Shown piece after piece: positions 23,031-34,559 of a stretch of DNA of 64,000 nucleotides; within the stretch, counting starts at the first letter, position 1, and every line of letters begins with the position of its first letter. The stretch comes from Cerrena zonata (taxonomy: Eukaryota; Basidiomycota; Agaricomycetes; Polyporales; Cerrenaceae), in contig JASBNA010000026.1 of NCBI GenBank assembly GCA_038087015.1, positions 124,001 through 188,000 of the forward strand, read 5' to 3'. Below the pieces are notes generated by a model that made no database searches, was not told the DNA's origin, and saw only the letters and a program-made list of their open reading frames with translations. Both the position numbers and the translations under genes were made by a program.

Positions 23031-24500
23031 ATGGTGTACCAATCTATATACATAAAAGAGGTCGGTCCCTTTTTTGGTAGTCACCTGAGCGATCTGATTG
23101 GCTGGGACTTTGCAATCTGATTGGTCGGCTCGGCTCTTGGGACAGGAATCAGCGTTCGATTTTAGCTGTCTATTATTTAATGTCGAGGAATTATCTCGAA
23201 TTTTCCATCGCTTCCTCCCGAGTTCCTACGGATTCCGTACTAGAGCATATAAATATCAAGTGGTCTTTGGAGTGCAACTCGCTGTGCACGGTCCCAAGCT
23301 CTGTCGATAATAACTTTGGTTACCTTTTTCGTTGACATGAATAAATGTTAAATATGTGCGGTAAGTGGTGCTGACTAGGTAATTTCTCCAACCATTGAAA
23401 ATATCATGTCTGTCCGGACACAAGTACTAAGTAATAGTATAGACGAAATATTGGTAAGTACGACAATTTAATTTCAACCTTGCACAACCTTCATTCCGCT
23501 ACTACCAGTTTCAAATAATTGTGTTGTGCTTTCAATGGTAGGTTCAATGGCGCTCTCAATCTTCAATTTCCTATGGGTTCTATATATTGGATGACTTATG
23601 ATACCCTCTGGGTTGAGGGAGCTAATAGTAAGCAAATGTGACAAGTAGCTTAGAGTAATAGTGATGTAACTTAGTAGAACTATGGACTCATGTAATGAGT
23701 CAGAAGTACACTAGATACTTTTCTCTGGAGAAAATGTTGTTATGTGCTGGCTGGGAAGATTTTATAACAAGCAAACTTCAAGATGATTGAAGTAATTTAG
23801 AAATTATATATCCCAGCACATTCCGAGCCGAAGCCTGAGTAATTGATAATTTGGACTGTCAAGTCCCAATGTAACCAAAAAGAGACATGAAACAGTGTAC
23901 ACAGGACGGGTATGCTCAAATAGTAGCACTGCCAGGCTGGAACCGTGCGACGGAGCTGCCGGTGCCCACCGGCAGCGGAGGAGCACAGTTGAAACCCTCT
24001 ACACAAACATGTATAAATTTGTGTAGGACTTGATAGTATCATACATAGATCGCTGGCAAACAGTCCGAGTTGCTAAATAACACTGAGACTTTCTACTTAA
24101 TTACTTGGTTTACATGACTTACTCTCAAATGTTAACTGTAGGCCGTGCGAATGCACGGGTATTATCTAGTTGTACAAAAATTTCCGCACATAAATATGAT
24201 GGTTTTTGGCGTTTTGCGCATATATCTTGGATAAACAAGCAACATGCACGCATATATGTCGAGACACATATAAAATTGAATATACATCGAATGTGTACAG
24301 AATCGCGCATACAATTTCAAGTGTACATCATTTGCGAATATACTCGGGGGACCAACAAAATGCTCAGTACACAATTCGGCTCATTAATAGGGTAATATAC
24401 ATATGTTTAGCACGAAAACTTGGATCAAGAAGTTTTGCGCAAATATTAACGGGATATCACATGCACAATATATTCGCAAGTGTTATACATTCATTCATTT
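23031..24500 (-). repeat. TIR-type dispersed repeat (R1 family) split by the Helitron
   Basis: ATGGTGTACCAA ends at 23042. TTGTACA, AAATTTCCGCACATAAATA and GGCGTTTTGCGCATATAT follow from 24170. Joined across the Helitron, this matches the inverted copy at 61440-61649, which ends GTACAGTTGGTACACCATA. The right boundary near 24500 is not defined. Cores such as TGCGCATAT and ATGTACATCA recur along it. Confidence 0.65.
23043..24169 (+). mobile_element. non-autonomous Helitron, 1127 bp, both termini visible
   Basis: The 5' end is TCTATATACATAAAAGAGG, directly after a host A. The 3' end has a 6-bp stem hairpin (CCGTGC-GAAT-GCACGG, 24143-24158), then GTATTAT and CTAG at 24166-24169, directly before a host T. 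This is the standard Helitron plan: 5' TC, a hairpin about 10 nt before 3' CTRR, insertion between A and T, no target duplication. The flanks recreate the uninterrupted R1 repeat when joined. No Rep/helicase ORF is inside; the only ORFs are short and unrelated. It must have been moved by an autonomous Helitron elsewhere. Confidence 0.8.
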
Positions 24501-25296
24501 AGAGTACTCAAACTTGCATATCTAAAACACACGGAGAATTCAGGGAACCTCAAATGAGCGAAGTATTTGTAGCATTAAATTGAGGACTGACTAGAAACAT
24601 GCGAGTGTTCCGGGTAATAACATTGCAACACCAGTAAGTACAGCAGAAAGCGGATACCAATGAAAGAAATAAGAGACGGGAGGGCGTGAAAGCGGAGGTG
24701 ACAGCGTAGATCTCCCTTGTTTGAATGAGTTAAAGACAACTAGTATCCCGCAGTGCTCTGCTTAACCATCGAACATCTCAAGTCGAGATGGAGAGCATCT
24801 AGTATATGGAGATACAAAGGCAAACAAGAAAACAAAACATGCAGAGGGAAGAGGACGTACTTGATAGAACTATCTCGACTATCAAAACTGGGATAACTCA
24901 TCGCAGACGAAGGTGGTCTTTGCTCGACCGAGGTTTCCTCATCAAGAAGTTTCTCCCTAGTGGACCTCTCACCCATAGCTGGTACCTGACTTGCCCTGCA
25001 GTAGAGGCTGACGTCTCTGAAGTGTAACTTAGGTGGTGTCCAGCGGAGTCTGAAACTAAACGCCCAATAGACGCGCTGACTCGAAGGCACGGAGATGTGA
25101 AACGTTCAAGGAGAGGCAGTAGTCTGAGCTCGGGACTCCTCTTGCTCTCGTTCTTTATATTTTTGTTACATAGTAGCTAGTGAACTCTCACATACCCTTC
25201 TTTCTTCAACATAACGTCCCGACAGTCACCGACTCTTAAATGATATTACACGGTACACCTCTGGCGCAATTGAAATTCCCAGAAGACTCGTATCAA
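24501..25296. other. no supported gene; contains an inverted copy of a short dispersed repeat
   Basis: 24987-25052 read on the minus strand matches the block CCGCTGGACACCACCTAAGT...CACTTCAGAGAC at 26508-26552 and 34305-34352. The minus ORF across it (25090-24740) is likely fortuitous. Confidence 0.45.
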
Positions 25297-26552
25297 TAAG
25301 ACTGTAACAGTATTGATATATGATATAGAATAATTGAAGATGCCTGCGTGACAGATAACATTGAGGTCAGTGTTGTAGGTGTGGGTGTCTGTGCAAATCC
25401 CAATATGGATCAGGTTTAATCCCGAGATGAAGTTTATTGAGACTGTTGGCATGATACGGATGGAGAGAGAGACATGTATACGTTACTCAGACTCTACAAT
25501 GCCCCTCACAGGACATCAAGGAAAACAATATCTTTGCGAGTGAGAACATGCCGAAGGGAAGGAAAAAGTCGAGATCATGAAGCTCGAGTCCAGTAGAAGG
25601 GAAATGTGGAAACGAATAACGGATTTGTGCTTGGGGTGGACCACGAAGTAGCACAAATTACTGTACATGCTAGGTCTAAAGCCAAGGAGACTTGCAATTG
25701 TTAGTGCCTCCACAAGAGATGAGCCATTGACAATGGCCCAGAGTGAGGAGTGTAGACGTGGACAGAGGTGTGGAATAGCAAGGTAGATGGGGGGATCACT
25801 GGCTGCCTCAATGGTGAGGTGGATTTCATCAACCAGGCACCATTCAATCTGGGGGTTCACAGATTGCGGCTTGATCAACATGGTATTGAGAGAGAACGCT
25901 AGAAACATCCATGGGGTGATAACGATGCTCCGAACACCACGACATTTGACAAGCTCCTTACAAAGGTTGCAGCCGTCAACAGTGTGCGCGGTTCGTAAGC
26001 CATCTTCGTTGACCGCTTGCGCGCATACTCCCACTCTGCAAAAAGTTGCAGCCTATATGCGTTTAAATGAGGAGGTTATTTTATACGAAAATAATGTAAC
26101 ACTTACTTCCTCTTCAGTTAAGAACTTTGATGGCATGACTACCAGTGTGATTCCTTCCTGTCCGATAGATTTTGCATGCAGAAGTGGTGCCAGTAAGACA
26201 ACGGTCTTGCCCATCCAAGGTGCAATCACTAGAAGCAAGTCCATTCCCAGCACGAGATCTAGTCCATGTTGTAGTTGAAAGTCTCGGACATTAGACAGGA
26301 AGCATTTTCACAGATAAGATTTTCAAGACAAGCTGCCTGAGTGAGAGGGCCGACAGTGACAAGAGCCATCGAGGAGAGAGGGAAATATCAATAAGTACAC
26401 TGGTATACGGACGTACTTACGGCTTGAGGTGTTGAGCTCACGTGCTCGTGCCGACGGCAAGATCATGGCCGAGGGGATGCCGCCCCCATTCTCCATACAG
26501 AGATTGAAGGTCCGCTGGACACCACCTAAGTCCCACTTCAGAGACATAAGCC
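25297..26552 (-). pseudogene. RecQ-like SF2 helicase fragment, copy A
   Basis: On the minus strand the 5' block MSLKWDLGGVQRTFNLC leads to DLLLVIAPWMGKTVVLLAPL, a variant Walker A, then IGQEGITLVVMPSKFLTEEE. After a GTAAGT...TTGCAG intron come QAVNEDGLRT, a CLVDEIHLTIE box (DEIH in place of DEAH), LWAIVNGSSLVEALTIA and LGFRPSMYSN. The order (motif I, Ia, II, III) matches the RecQ-like helicases of agaricomycete OrsD/recombinase-like proteins. The splice phases do not join cleanly. There is no C-terminal helicase lobe, so it is a decayed N-lobe only. The homologous copy B lies at 29685-34352, split by an insertion. Confidence 0.65.
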
Positions 26553-28038
26553 TAAGTTAGGACGATCAAACAGAGTGGGTCGACCCACAGCTGAGGCGCT
26601 AGAAACTAGGGCTTGGATCGTTCCGTATACGAGTACGGGCGTATCTATATCTCTAATCTATATCTCTAAAACACATCTATATTCGGGGTAATCGAGGATT
26701 CCAAGGGTAGGGAGCGATTTCTGACAGTGATGCGCAACCAGGTGGAAATCCATGAAAGTCAGGCCAGGTGGCCTTGCCTAAAGCCGGCGGAAATCCGTAG
26801 GCCAAGGCGGTGACCTGACCTTCGCAGGATGCCGTAGGTGTCTGATTGGCTGTTCAAATGTTACCCGACAATAACCTAAAATATGAGACGAAGTCAGAAA
26901 TATCCCTAATTTGGAAATGTACAGCATTTGTCATAGCTCTGGATTGAGCTTTTGTTTTTGGTATGTCACTTTTACGCCTTTAGGAAAGACCACCCAAGTG
27001 TGAGAAAAGACAAACCCATTTTCCCAGGCGAAAGTCAGGCGAATGAATGGCGAATGGCTTTCCCAAAGGTTACTGACCTTTAACATCACTGACTTGCAAG
27101 GGCTGGGTCTTATTGCATGTGACCCGGTTCAGTCCGATGTCCGTAACTCTCCGGGACGCAGGGGCGCCTCACTTCAACGAGCGCGACTCGGAAGTACTGG
27201 GCCTGTTTTGCACCTTGAATAGAATACTAATTAAACGGGCTCAAGGAGGGCTTATCAGACTATTTTGGAGCTTAAGTATGATTATAAAACTAGCTTCAAT
27301 ACCAGAAATTCAGGAGTCATGATAGACACTGTTGATGCACCCTCACGCTGCATTTGAAGGTAATGACATTATCTCAGTGAGCCATTTTGTCCTCCACAAG
27401 CAAGGGATCTAGCCGACGGCCTCGGCGGCATTTACTCTAGTAACTCAAATTGGAAGGTACCAGTGGCGTGGGAAGTTATTACTATTAGTGCCCTGTTCAA
27501 TGCCCTATAGGCTCAGTTCTCACACTCTAAATCGAGAGGACAGTCGTTCTCTCAACTACTGAACTTGGTCCTCAGACCCTCTGTCGGAAGCTCCTCGATA
27601 CTTCGAGTCGTTTCCTCTGAGTGGTTTCTAGCTGCAAGAATGATGTCAAAACATCTCTGTAGGGTGGAGGCCAACATTCAATTCCATCCATCGCATCAAC
27701 TTCGTCGACGTTCTGTTGCCTCCCACTGCTGACTCCTGAGTCTCCACGACGCACGACGCACAGCCTTACACTTTCTTGCGTGTCCTTCGCGAATGTCTCC
27801 CGTCAGCGTCGTCTCCTCAGAGCATGCGATCCCTTAAAATAGTCTGGTCGCCTCGGTATGCATCATCATGTGCCTTCAGATGCCTTCCGACTGATGTGCC
27901 TTTCCACTCTTATTTGCAATGTTTCTTGATAATTACTGTATGTATTGTCTATTACATCGTTTTGCGACTGGCTAACCGCTGTGACTTAGCTCCCACTGGT
28001 TCTCCAGAGTGCGATCGAGGCAATCGACAACATGAACA
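26553..28038. other. no supported gene
   Basis: Contains the degenerate repeat at 27160-27310 shared with 3590-3725. Open frames at 27113, 27572 (minus) and 27776 lack recognisable motifs. A short run of TCTATATCTCTAA-like sequence lies at 26640-26690. Confidence 0.4.
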
Positions 28039-29217
28039 AATCAAGACAGCTGGTGTAGGAGCAAGTTGGGTAATGACGAACGAGCTGACAATTGACCCCT
28101 ACACCATCATCAAGGAGGGTGTGAAACGTGTAGCTGATACCCAGAACCCAACTATACTGCAGCGTATGTCCCAATATTTCCTCTTGACACAAGACCGAAC
28201 TCACTCCTAGCTGTACAGTGAAGACCGGAACTATGCGGCCTTTATGGCCCTTGGACGCCACGTCAATACGTTGCTTCAAGATGTGTATGGTAATCCTCAG
28301 GCACAACAGGAGGTCGCCCAATCGGTACGTTGAATTTATTATATTCTGCTATGTGCTTATATTTTCCTGTAGATTCGAGATGGTGCTTCAGGTGCGCGCT
28401 CTGACGACACAAATCAGATGAAACGAGATCTCCTTGATTGGATTAAGGACTCACTCGTCGCGTCGAGGATGCCTCTGCACCCCAAGAACATGCTCAATCG
28501 TGGGCATCATCATCCTGACACTAGGAGACTTCTCGCTCCCGCTGTCCTCGGTCCCTGGAATCCTGCGTAAGTGTTTACGATTCATGTATAGTGTCTGTCA
28601 TCTTACCGTCTCATATAGAATGCAACAAGCCCTTGACTGGAACCGCCAAGATCGATGAGCGACCAGTTACTCCTAGCGACTGGCCGGCATTCATACATGC
28701 TGGCCAATTCAATCCACATGCACCAATGGAAGGTTTGTTGCGTGGACCGCTTCTTATGACTGCATATCGCATGGTCTTCATAAGCCCCACGTCTGCTAGT
28801 TTCGACACTTCAGAAGGTCGCGGCACACGGTCTGGAAATGCCGCGCTACACGGTATGACGAGTGTGAATGATGCTTCGATTGCGTACGTAGCTGCTCAGG
28901 TAAGTTTGATGTGGTATCATGTATATGAGTTCTTACTGACTTCGTTAATCTCAAGCTCTTTTTCTCGTTGTCCTCCAAAGCCACCTTCACCAAGAACAAA
29001 GATAACGGCGCCATTGAATTCTACACCTCAATTCGAGCTTTTTTTATGGACCCTGATTTCAAGGTTGATGTCGAAGAACTCTTGCAGTGGTGGAATGAGT
29101 ACGTGTCAACTTCATGTCCGCTTTGCCGCAGTAGCACTGATACAACACACACAGACAAATCTTCCCTAATGTTATCGTAGTTGATAACGCGGCGGGAATG
29201 AACCATCATCTCGTGTA
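28039..29217 (+). pseudogene. DUF6698-type protein, copy 2, several lesions
   Basis: This aligns exon by exon with copy 1 at 8487-9860: DPYTIIKEGVKRVADTQN, AAFMALGRHVNTLLQDVYGN, GHHHPDTRRLLAPAVLG, GLLRGPLLMTAYRMVF, TRSGNAALHGM and DFKVDVEELLQWWNE. Compared with copy 1 it lacks two bases after the QQAL codons near 28635, which shifts the frame. It has a phase mismatch at its first intron (28164-28218) and ends early at a TAA near 29215. The N-terminal Ser/Thr-rich region of copy 1 is not recognisable. Copy 2 keeps the frame where copy 1 lost it, so the lesions are independent. Confidence 0.7.
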
Positions 29218-29684
29218 ACTCAAGAACGCGCGTGCCGGTAATGTTTAGTGTGATATTTGTAGTTACATTCGATACTATTGCATTGTAACAACGCTCGATA
29301 TGCTGTGGTCTGCTCAATACAACCAATCATTTGCTATACTGTTCTGAGTCCAATTCTGCAATATCAGATTAGTATTATAGTCGGGTAATAACTCCTTGCC
29401 TTGTAGGAGTAATACTTATAGAACTTTACAAGCAAGAATATTTGTGGGGAGGCAATATATGGGGTCATAATAATGGTATATATTCCAAGTCGCTGATATG
29501 CCTTGCCAATACCTACCAACATTATACTTCTTGTCAATCTACTATAATATTATACATCTTGCCGAAATGGGGATGTCCATATACTACTAATATAATGAGG
29601 CCCCGCACCCTGATAGATATTATGATCATTATTTTAATTATATTCCCGTGTACGACCTTACCATAAATGTTCCAAAAACCTGAT
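29218..29684. repeat. 3' flank of DUF6698 copy 2, shared with copy 1
   Basis: Homology to 9861-10075 continues to about 29473. The remaining AT-rich bases up to 29684 hold no gene. Confidence 0.55.
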
Positions 29685-30089
29685 GTTAATAAGACTGTGA
29701 CGGTATTGATATATGATATGGATGGGTTAAAGATGACTGCGTGGTGGATGAGACTGAGGTTAGTGTTGTAGGTGTGGGTGTCTGTGCAAATTCCAATATG
29801 GATCACACAGGTTCAATCCCGAGATGGAATTTATTGAGACTGCCGGCATTGGGTACGGATGGGAGTGTGAGTAATCTATAGGTTACTCAGATTCTACAAT
29901 GCCCCTCGCAGGACATCAAGGAAAACAAGATCTTTGCGAGTGAGCGCATGCCGAAAGGAATGAAAAAGTCGAGATCATGAAGCTCAAGTCTAGTGATAGG
30001 GGAATGTGGAAACGAATGATGGATTTGAGCTTGGGGTAGACCACGGAGTAGCGCGCATTATTGTACATGCTAGCATCAGGAAATCAGGA

Positions 30090-30195
30090 AATCTCCTGAA
30101 ACGCCTGAAAGGTCCTGAGGAGTCCCGAGGGCTCCTGGGAAGTGTACGGTCTCGGACTGACAGCTGTCAGTGCTGTCAGGGCACTCAGGGTTCTT
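30090..30195. repeat. left subterminal TCCTGA-motif array
   Basis: CTCCTGAAA, GCCTGAAA, GTCCTGAG, GAGTCCCGAG and GGCTCCTGG follow each other at 8-12 nt spacing, then GACAGCTGTCAGTGCTGTCAG. The same motif is arrayed near the other end of the element, as expected of subterminal transposase-binding repeats in CACTA-like elements. Confidence 0.55.
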
Positions 30196-30209
30196 AGGAT
30201 CTACAGTAA

Positions 30210-31310
30210 CTAATATATTGTCTCGTGGCTATGGTAATCAATAAAACGGTTTACATAGAATTTTTTGAAAGATTCTAATGAGTATGAATGATGGAACTTC
30301 ACCGGAACTCGTGATGCACCCCATATTCCAATGAGATGGCAGGCACGTACAATGGAGTCAAGATGAATGATGCCTACTGTACGTTTTCCGCTCTCAATTT
30401 CTGGCTCTACTATCCACATCCCTGTTTCCGGGTCAGGATTCTCCCCACATGGTATAAACCACTCCACAATCGCACATGGCATTCGAGTGGAATCGTGCGT
30501 GAACGTAAGAAACTGCTTGATACGTGCGACCACCATCCCTCGCATATCGTCAAAATCAGGATTGGTGTGAACAAGAACAGTATCGAAGCGAGCGTACTCA
30601 TTGCGCCAGGATGGATTACTGCGAATGATCTCGCGGTGCATTCCTTGGGGGCCAGATATTTCACTTGGTGCATAGAATGTAGCCACAGCCGAGAGATGTA
30701 TGGCAAGGTTTGTGTGTATCTTGGGTAGCTGGTTGGTCGGAATGTCATCAGAAGTTAGGTACGGATCGGGGTAGACTTGATCCCAGATGAAGCGTCCTAA
30801 GAGTTCCGCAAGATTGGGAACATCGAGCTCATCTCCAAGCTGCGTCACACTGCGCATGTGTGCTAAAGATATATTTATGAGCCTCGAATAGCATCACCTC
30901 TTGAAAGAGCAAAAATTTACCCGGTGTACGGCTAAGATGGACATATGATAGAGCGCGAGGTTCAGCGGAGGGCATCGATTCGTCTTCTTCATCCCGGAAC
31001 TGAACGTCATCATCATCGTCATCGTCATCATCTTCTGGGTCTTCTAAGCCCATTTCTACGCGCGCCGCAGTGAGAACATCGTACTTGAGCATGCCCAGTG
31101 TACCAAACTTTACTCGCAGAGCTGATAGCTTGCTTAAACGGGTATTTGTTGCCAGAATTTGAGGTAATGGGTTGTTCTTGCTTGACCGCCGCCATGGTTT
31201 TTTGACGGCAACAATGTGCTTTGACTCTGTAATGGATGAGCACAACCCGTTAGGTGAGCCGAACAACATGATGCCCTGTACATAATGTGAGAGTGCATGT
31301 TGGCGTGGAA
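30210..31310 (-). pseudogene. C-terminal part of a Plavaka (CMC superfamily) transposase
   Basis: Two exons, about 31310-30921 and 30862-30210, join in frame across a 58-nt intron (GTAAAT...CTTTAG). The first begins HALSHYVQGIMLFGSPNG and continues LCSSITESKHIVAVKKPWRR and TNTRLSKLSALRVKF, then an acidic run of Asp. The second has LGDELDVPNLAELLGRFIW, AVATFYAPSEISGPQGM, DTVLVHTNPDFDDMRGM, CAIVEWFIPCG, TGMWIVEPE and a stop after SHETIY. I recognise this as the conserved C-terminal region of Plavaka transposases. About 350 residues remain, without lesions. The catalytic N-terminal two-thirds are absent, replaced by the DUF6532 gene at about 31312. Confidence 0.75.
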
Positions 31311-31311
31311 T

Positions 31312-33201
31312 TCATGCTGAGGAACTAAATGCGAAGCACGAACGTGAGCAACTTGGTATGAAGAAAATTGCGGCAGTTCTTAATCGACAGGCGCAGGAAA
31401 AGAGAGACGAACAGACATACCTTCGCAATAACGAAGCTGCTCTCAGTATAGCACTGGCTGCTGCTATGTTAACATCAACAAGGAGCACAACACCGGCAAG
31501 TGCCCAGCCGCAAAGCCAAGGAGATGATGTCGGTCCCGAGTCGGTACGTGAGCACCTGCAAATACAATTAAGTCGTGTAACTGATAGTTCTATTGACTTC
31601 AATAGGCGAAGAAACCTACTCCTAAGGAGCAGCGGGGCATTTGGACAAAGGGTATCTGGGACAACATTGCAGCAGAGCGAACGAAAGATGTGCAGCAGAC
31701 TGCTCGGACTGATAAGAAGACAGCGTGAGTACTGTAACTTGAACTTTCACATCTACGTACATGTGTCGACGTTAACCCTGATATGGTAATAGGAATTCCT
31801 ACCAGAAACCACCTACCGTGAAGAGCTCAAGTTCTGGTAATAAGAACCTCCTACCTGACTGGCAATCTCGCATTCAACCTGTTCAGCTGGGGACCGATCG
31901 TCTTGGCACTGCTTCGACCAAAGCGCGACAAAGTCAAGAGAAGGTTGGTGGACTGGTGGACCATGATGTTACTCAAAACGATGCTGGGCGCAACACACAA
32001 CCAAGTGGTAGAGCCAAGGTACGACATTGTTTTCTGATAATTACTATCTAATCTTAAATCAAATTGCGATGAAATATCAGATGGTTCGAATCGTTGAACC
32101 CTCTGCTGACCAGGCGGTACCCGAGTTGAAACCCAAGACAAGTCGGCGTGTGACTCGGAAGGGAGACGGTAACTCAGAGGCAATTCAAGTTCATGGTGAC
32201 CTTTCGTTTGAAGGCTTACCTGAATAGATCAAGCCCGTTTTCAATTCTATTATCATTCCAACTATACTCACTCATTATGGAGGCGAACAAAATGCATGGG
32301 ACACCGATCATGGACATGAAGATCTATTCACCAAATTACTTCAAGAAGCAATTGACCACGCTTGTCCCGATCAAGGCTACGTTGTCAAGAAAAGCGACAA
32401 CATCTACAAACAAGCCCGCCAGAAGGTCTATGATTGGCGAGCTCAATTCAAGAAGATCGCAAATGCTGTCCTCAGGGATGAAATCCAAATCCTTGGACTT
32501 TCCGCCCAAGAAACCGAACCATTTGTCAACGATGCACTGCAGAAACAACTGGCTTATCATGGGCGTGGAGACGACGGCGAGGTATCTTCTGTATCTTTCC
32601 TCCCTTAAGATCACGGCCTCTAACTCTTTTTCTTCAGTTGAGGATATTTCAATCAAAATATCTCTTGAATGTCTTCGCCAGCCACTTCGAATCAATCCAG
32701 GGCTCATTGCGTGATGATGTTGCGTACCCGATTGGAGCGTTTGCACTTTCCCTGCTTGCGGTATGTCTGCATGCTCCTATACTTATCACATATCCATTTA
32801 AACTTCAGTTTCAGGTACAGGTCGCATTTCAATCTTTTGAAACTGGCCGTTTTGTGGCTGGACCACAATTCAACGAGAAGAATTTCGGGGATGACTTCGA
32901 TATACACGTTCAGAATGTCCGCGATCTTCTCAAGCCTAACGCGGTTCATCGATTTGATGCCGTCATTGCCAAAGCGAAAGCTATCGTTACCACTAAACCA
33001 GGAACACGACAATCATCGCTCCGTCGCGCCCCACAAAGCATGCCTATCACAACGAGCCGTGCACCTCGAATCTTTCAAGCTAGTTCCCCTCCTCCCGAAG
33101 TTCCATCTTCACCAGAATTGACAGGTGGTTTTGAAGCCGATGAAGCAATACTCGTTCGTCATGGAATAGAGGATGATATTCCAATTGCTGAATTAGATTA
33201 G
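31312..33201 (+). pseudogene. DUF6532-type protein captured in the element
   Basis: Exons about 31312-31543, 31606-31724, 31793-32018, 32081-32581, 32638-32760 and 32815-33201 join in frame. The first ATG is at 31358 and the frame is open slightly upstream, so the 5' end may be missing. The N-terminal half is basic and disordered (KKPTPKEQRGIW, KTSRRVTRKG). The C-terminal half has DLFTKLLQEAIDHACPD, YKQARQKVYDWRAQFKK, DDVAYPIGAFALSLLA and FNEKNFGDDFDIHVQNVRDL, as in DUF6532. An in-frame TAG at 32225-32227, after EGLPE, separates the halves and would truncate the protein. It is otherwise unbroken. The function of DUF6532 is unknown. Confidence 0.65.
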
Positions 33202-33296
33202 GATTCCCTCGTATTTCTTCAGGGAATGATTCAATTCTAACATAGTTTTATGTCTATTTTTAATATACATCAATTTGGTTTAACCACCGCTCTCCT

Positions 33297-33440
33297 GAGA
33301 TATTTGCGACTCCTGAGACTCCTGAACAGTCCTGACACCCCTCTGACATATGCTGAGACGAGGGTCCTGACAACCCAAACCCTGAGAGCCCTGAATAGTC
33401 CTGAGCGTCCTGAGTCAGGACGCTCAGGACGTCTCAGACG
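33297..33440. repeat. right subterminal TCCTGAG-motif array
   Basis: CTCCTGAGA, GACTCCTGAGACTCCTGAA, AGTCCTGA, GGGTCCTGA, CCCTGAGA and GTCCTGAGCGTCCTGAG alternate, ending in an inverted pair TCAGGACGCTCAGGACG. It mirrors the left array. Confidence 0.6.
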
Positions 33441-34559
33441 ATCTCCCTTTTTTCTGATGAGGTATAAAGCCAAGAAGACTTGCACTGGCAATTGTCAACG
33501 CCTCCGCAGGAGATACTGCCCAGAGTGTCGAGGAGTGTAGACGTAGACGGAGGTGTTTAATACCAAATAGACGGGGAGAAAACACTGGTTACCTCGCTGG
33601 TGGGGTGGATTTCATCAACTAGGCACTATATGATTTGGGAGTTCACAGATTGTGGGTTGATCGATATAACATTGAGGGAGAACGCTGGAAGCATCCAAGG
33701 GGTGATCACGATGCTTCGAACACCACGACGTTCGACAATCTCCTTAAAAAGGTTGCGACCATCAACGGTGTGCGCAGTTCGTAAGCTATCCTCGTTGATT
33801 GCTTGCGCGTATACCCCCGCCCTGCAGAAACTTGCAGCCTATATGCGTTTAAACGGTGAGGTTGTTGCATACGAAAATAGTGTAACACTTACTTACTGTT
33901 CAGTTAAGAACTATGATGGCACGACCACCAGTGCAATTCCTTCCTGTCCGATAGATTGTGCATAGAGGAGCGGTGACAGTAAGACAACGGTCTTGCCCAT
34001 CCCAGGTGCAATAACTAGAAGCAAGTCCGTTCCTAGCACGAGATCTAGTCCATGTTGTAGTTGAAAGTCTCGGACATAAGACAGGGAGATAGGATTCTCA
34101 AGATAGGCTACCTGAGCAAGAGGGCCGACAGTGACAAGAACCATCGAGGAGAGAGGAAGAGATCTCAATAAGTACACTAGTAGGTGTACGGACGTGCTTA
34201 GGGCCTGAGGCCTCGAGGCCTCAAGTCGCGTTGAGCTCACGTGCTTGTGCCGACGGCAAGATGATGGCCGAGGAGATGCCGCCCCCATTCTCCCTACAGA
34301 GATTGAAGGTCCGCTGGACACCACCTAAGTCCCACTTCAGAGACATAAGCCTACTCCCTACCCTCGTCCACGCCCTCAACTCTTCTCTCTTCAATCCGTG
34401 TTTGCCTACGCTCAGCTTCACTGCCACAAACCTTGCTCTGCTTCCAGCACTCACCTCGCTTCTTCTAGCTCACTAGGCACATTTTGTGGCTAACTACAGG
34501 TAGTCTCGGTGTCTCCGTCACCGGCAAGTCGAATGGTCACGAAGGACTCATCTATGATC

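Larger units (their letters stand above)
30074..33459. mobile_element. non-autonomous Plavaka/CACTA-like element carrying a DUF6532 gene
   Basis: The ends are CATCAGGAAA (30074) and, inverted, CATCAGAAAA (33459), a near-perfect 10-bp terminal inverted repeat. The flanks are a duplicated AG (30072-30073, 33460-33461). Removing the insert with one AG restores the uninterrupted helicase sequence seen at 25670-25680. Subterminal arrays of TCCTGA-type motifs occupy about 30090-30195 and 33297-33440. The interior has the 3' part of a Plavaka transposase gene (minus) next to a plus-strand DUF6532-type gene. The catalytic transposase region is missing, so mobility would depend on a complete element elsewhere. 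Confidence 0.75.
29685..34352 (-). pseudogene. RecQ-like SF2 helicase fragment, copy B, split by a 3.39-kb insertion
   Basis: 29685-30073 aligns with 25297-25674, and 33460-34352 with 25675-26552. The minus frame has GLDLVLGTDLLLVIAPGMGK (a consensus-like Walker A, unlike copy A), VVLLSPLLYAQSIGQEGIAL and a TAG codon where copy A has Lys after VVVPS. It keeps the MSLKWDLGGVQRTFNLC start block. The element at 30074-33459 interrupts it within the region downstream of motif II. It is a pseudogene both by the stop and by the insertion. Confidence 0.65.
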
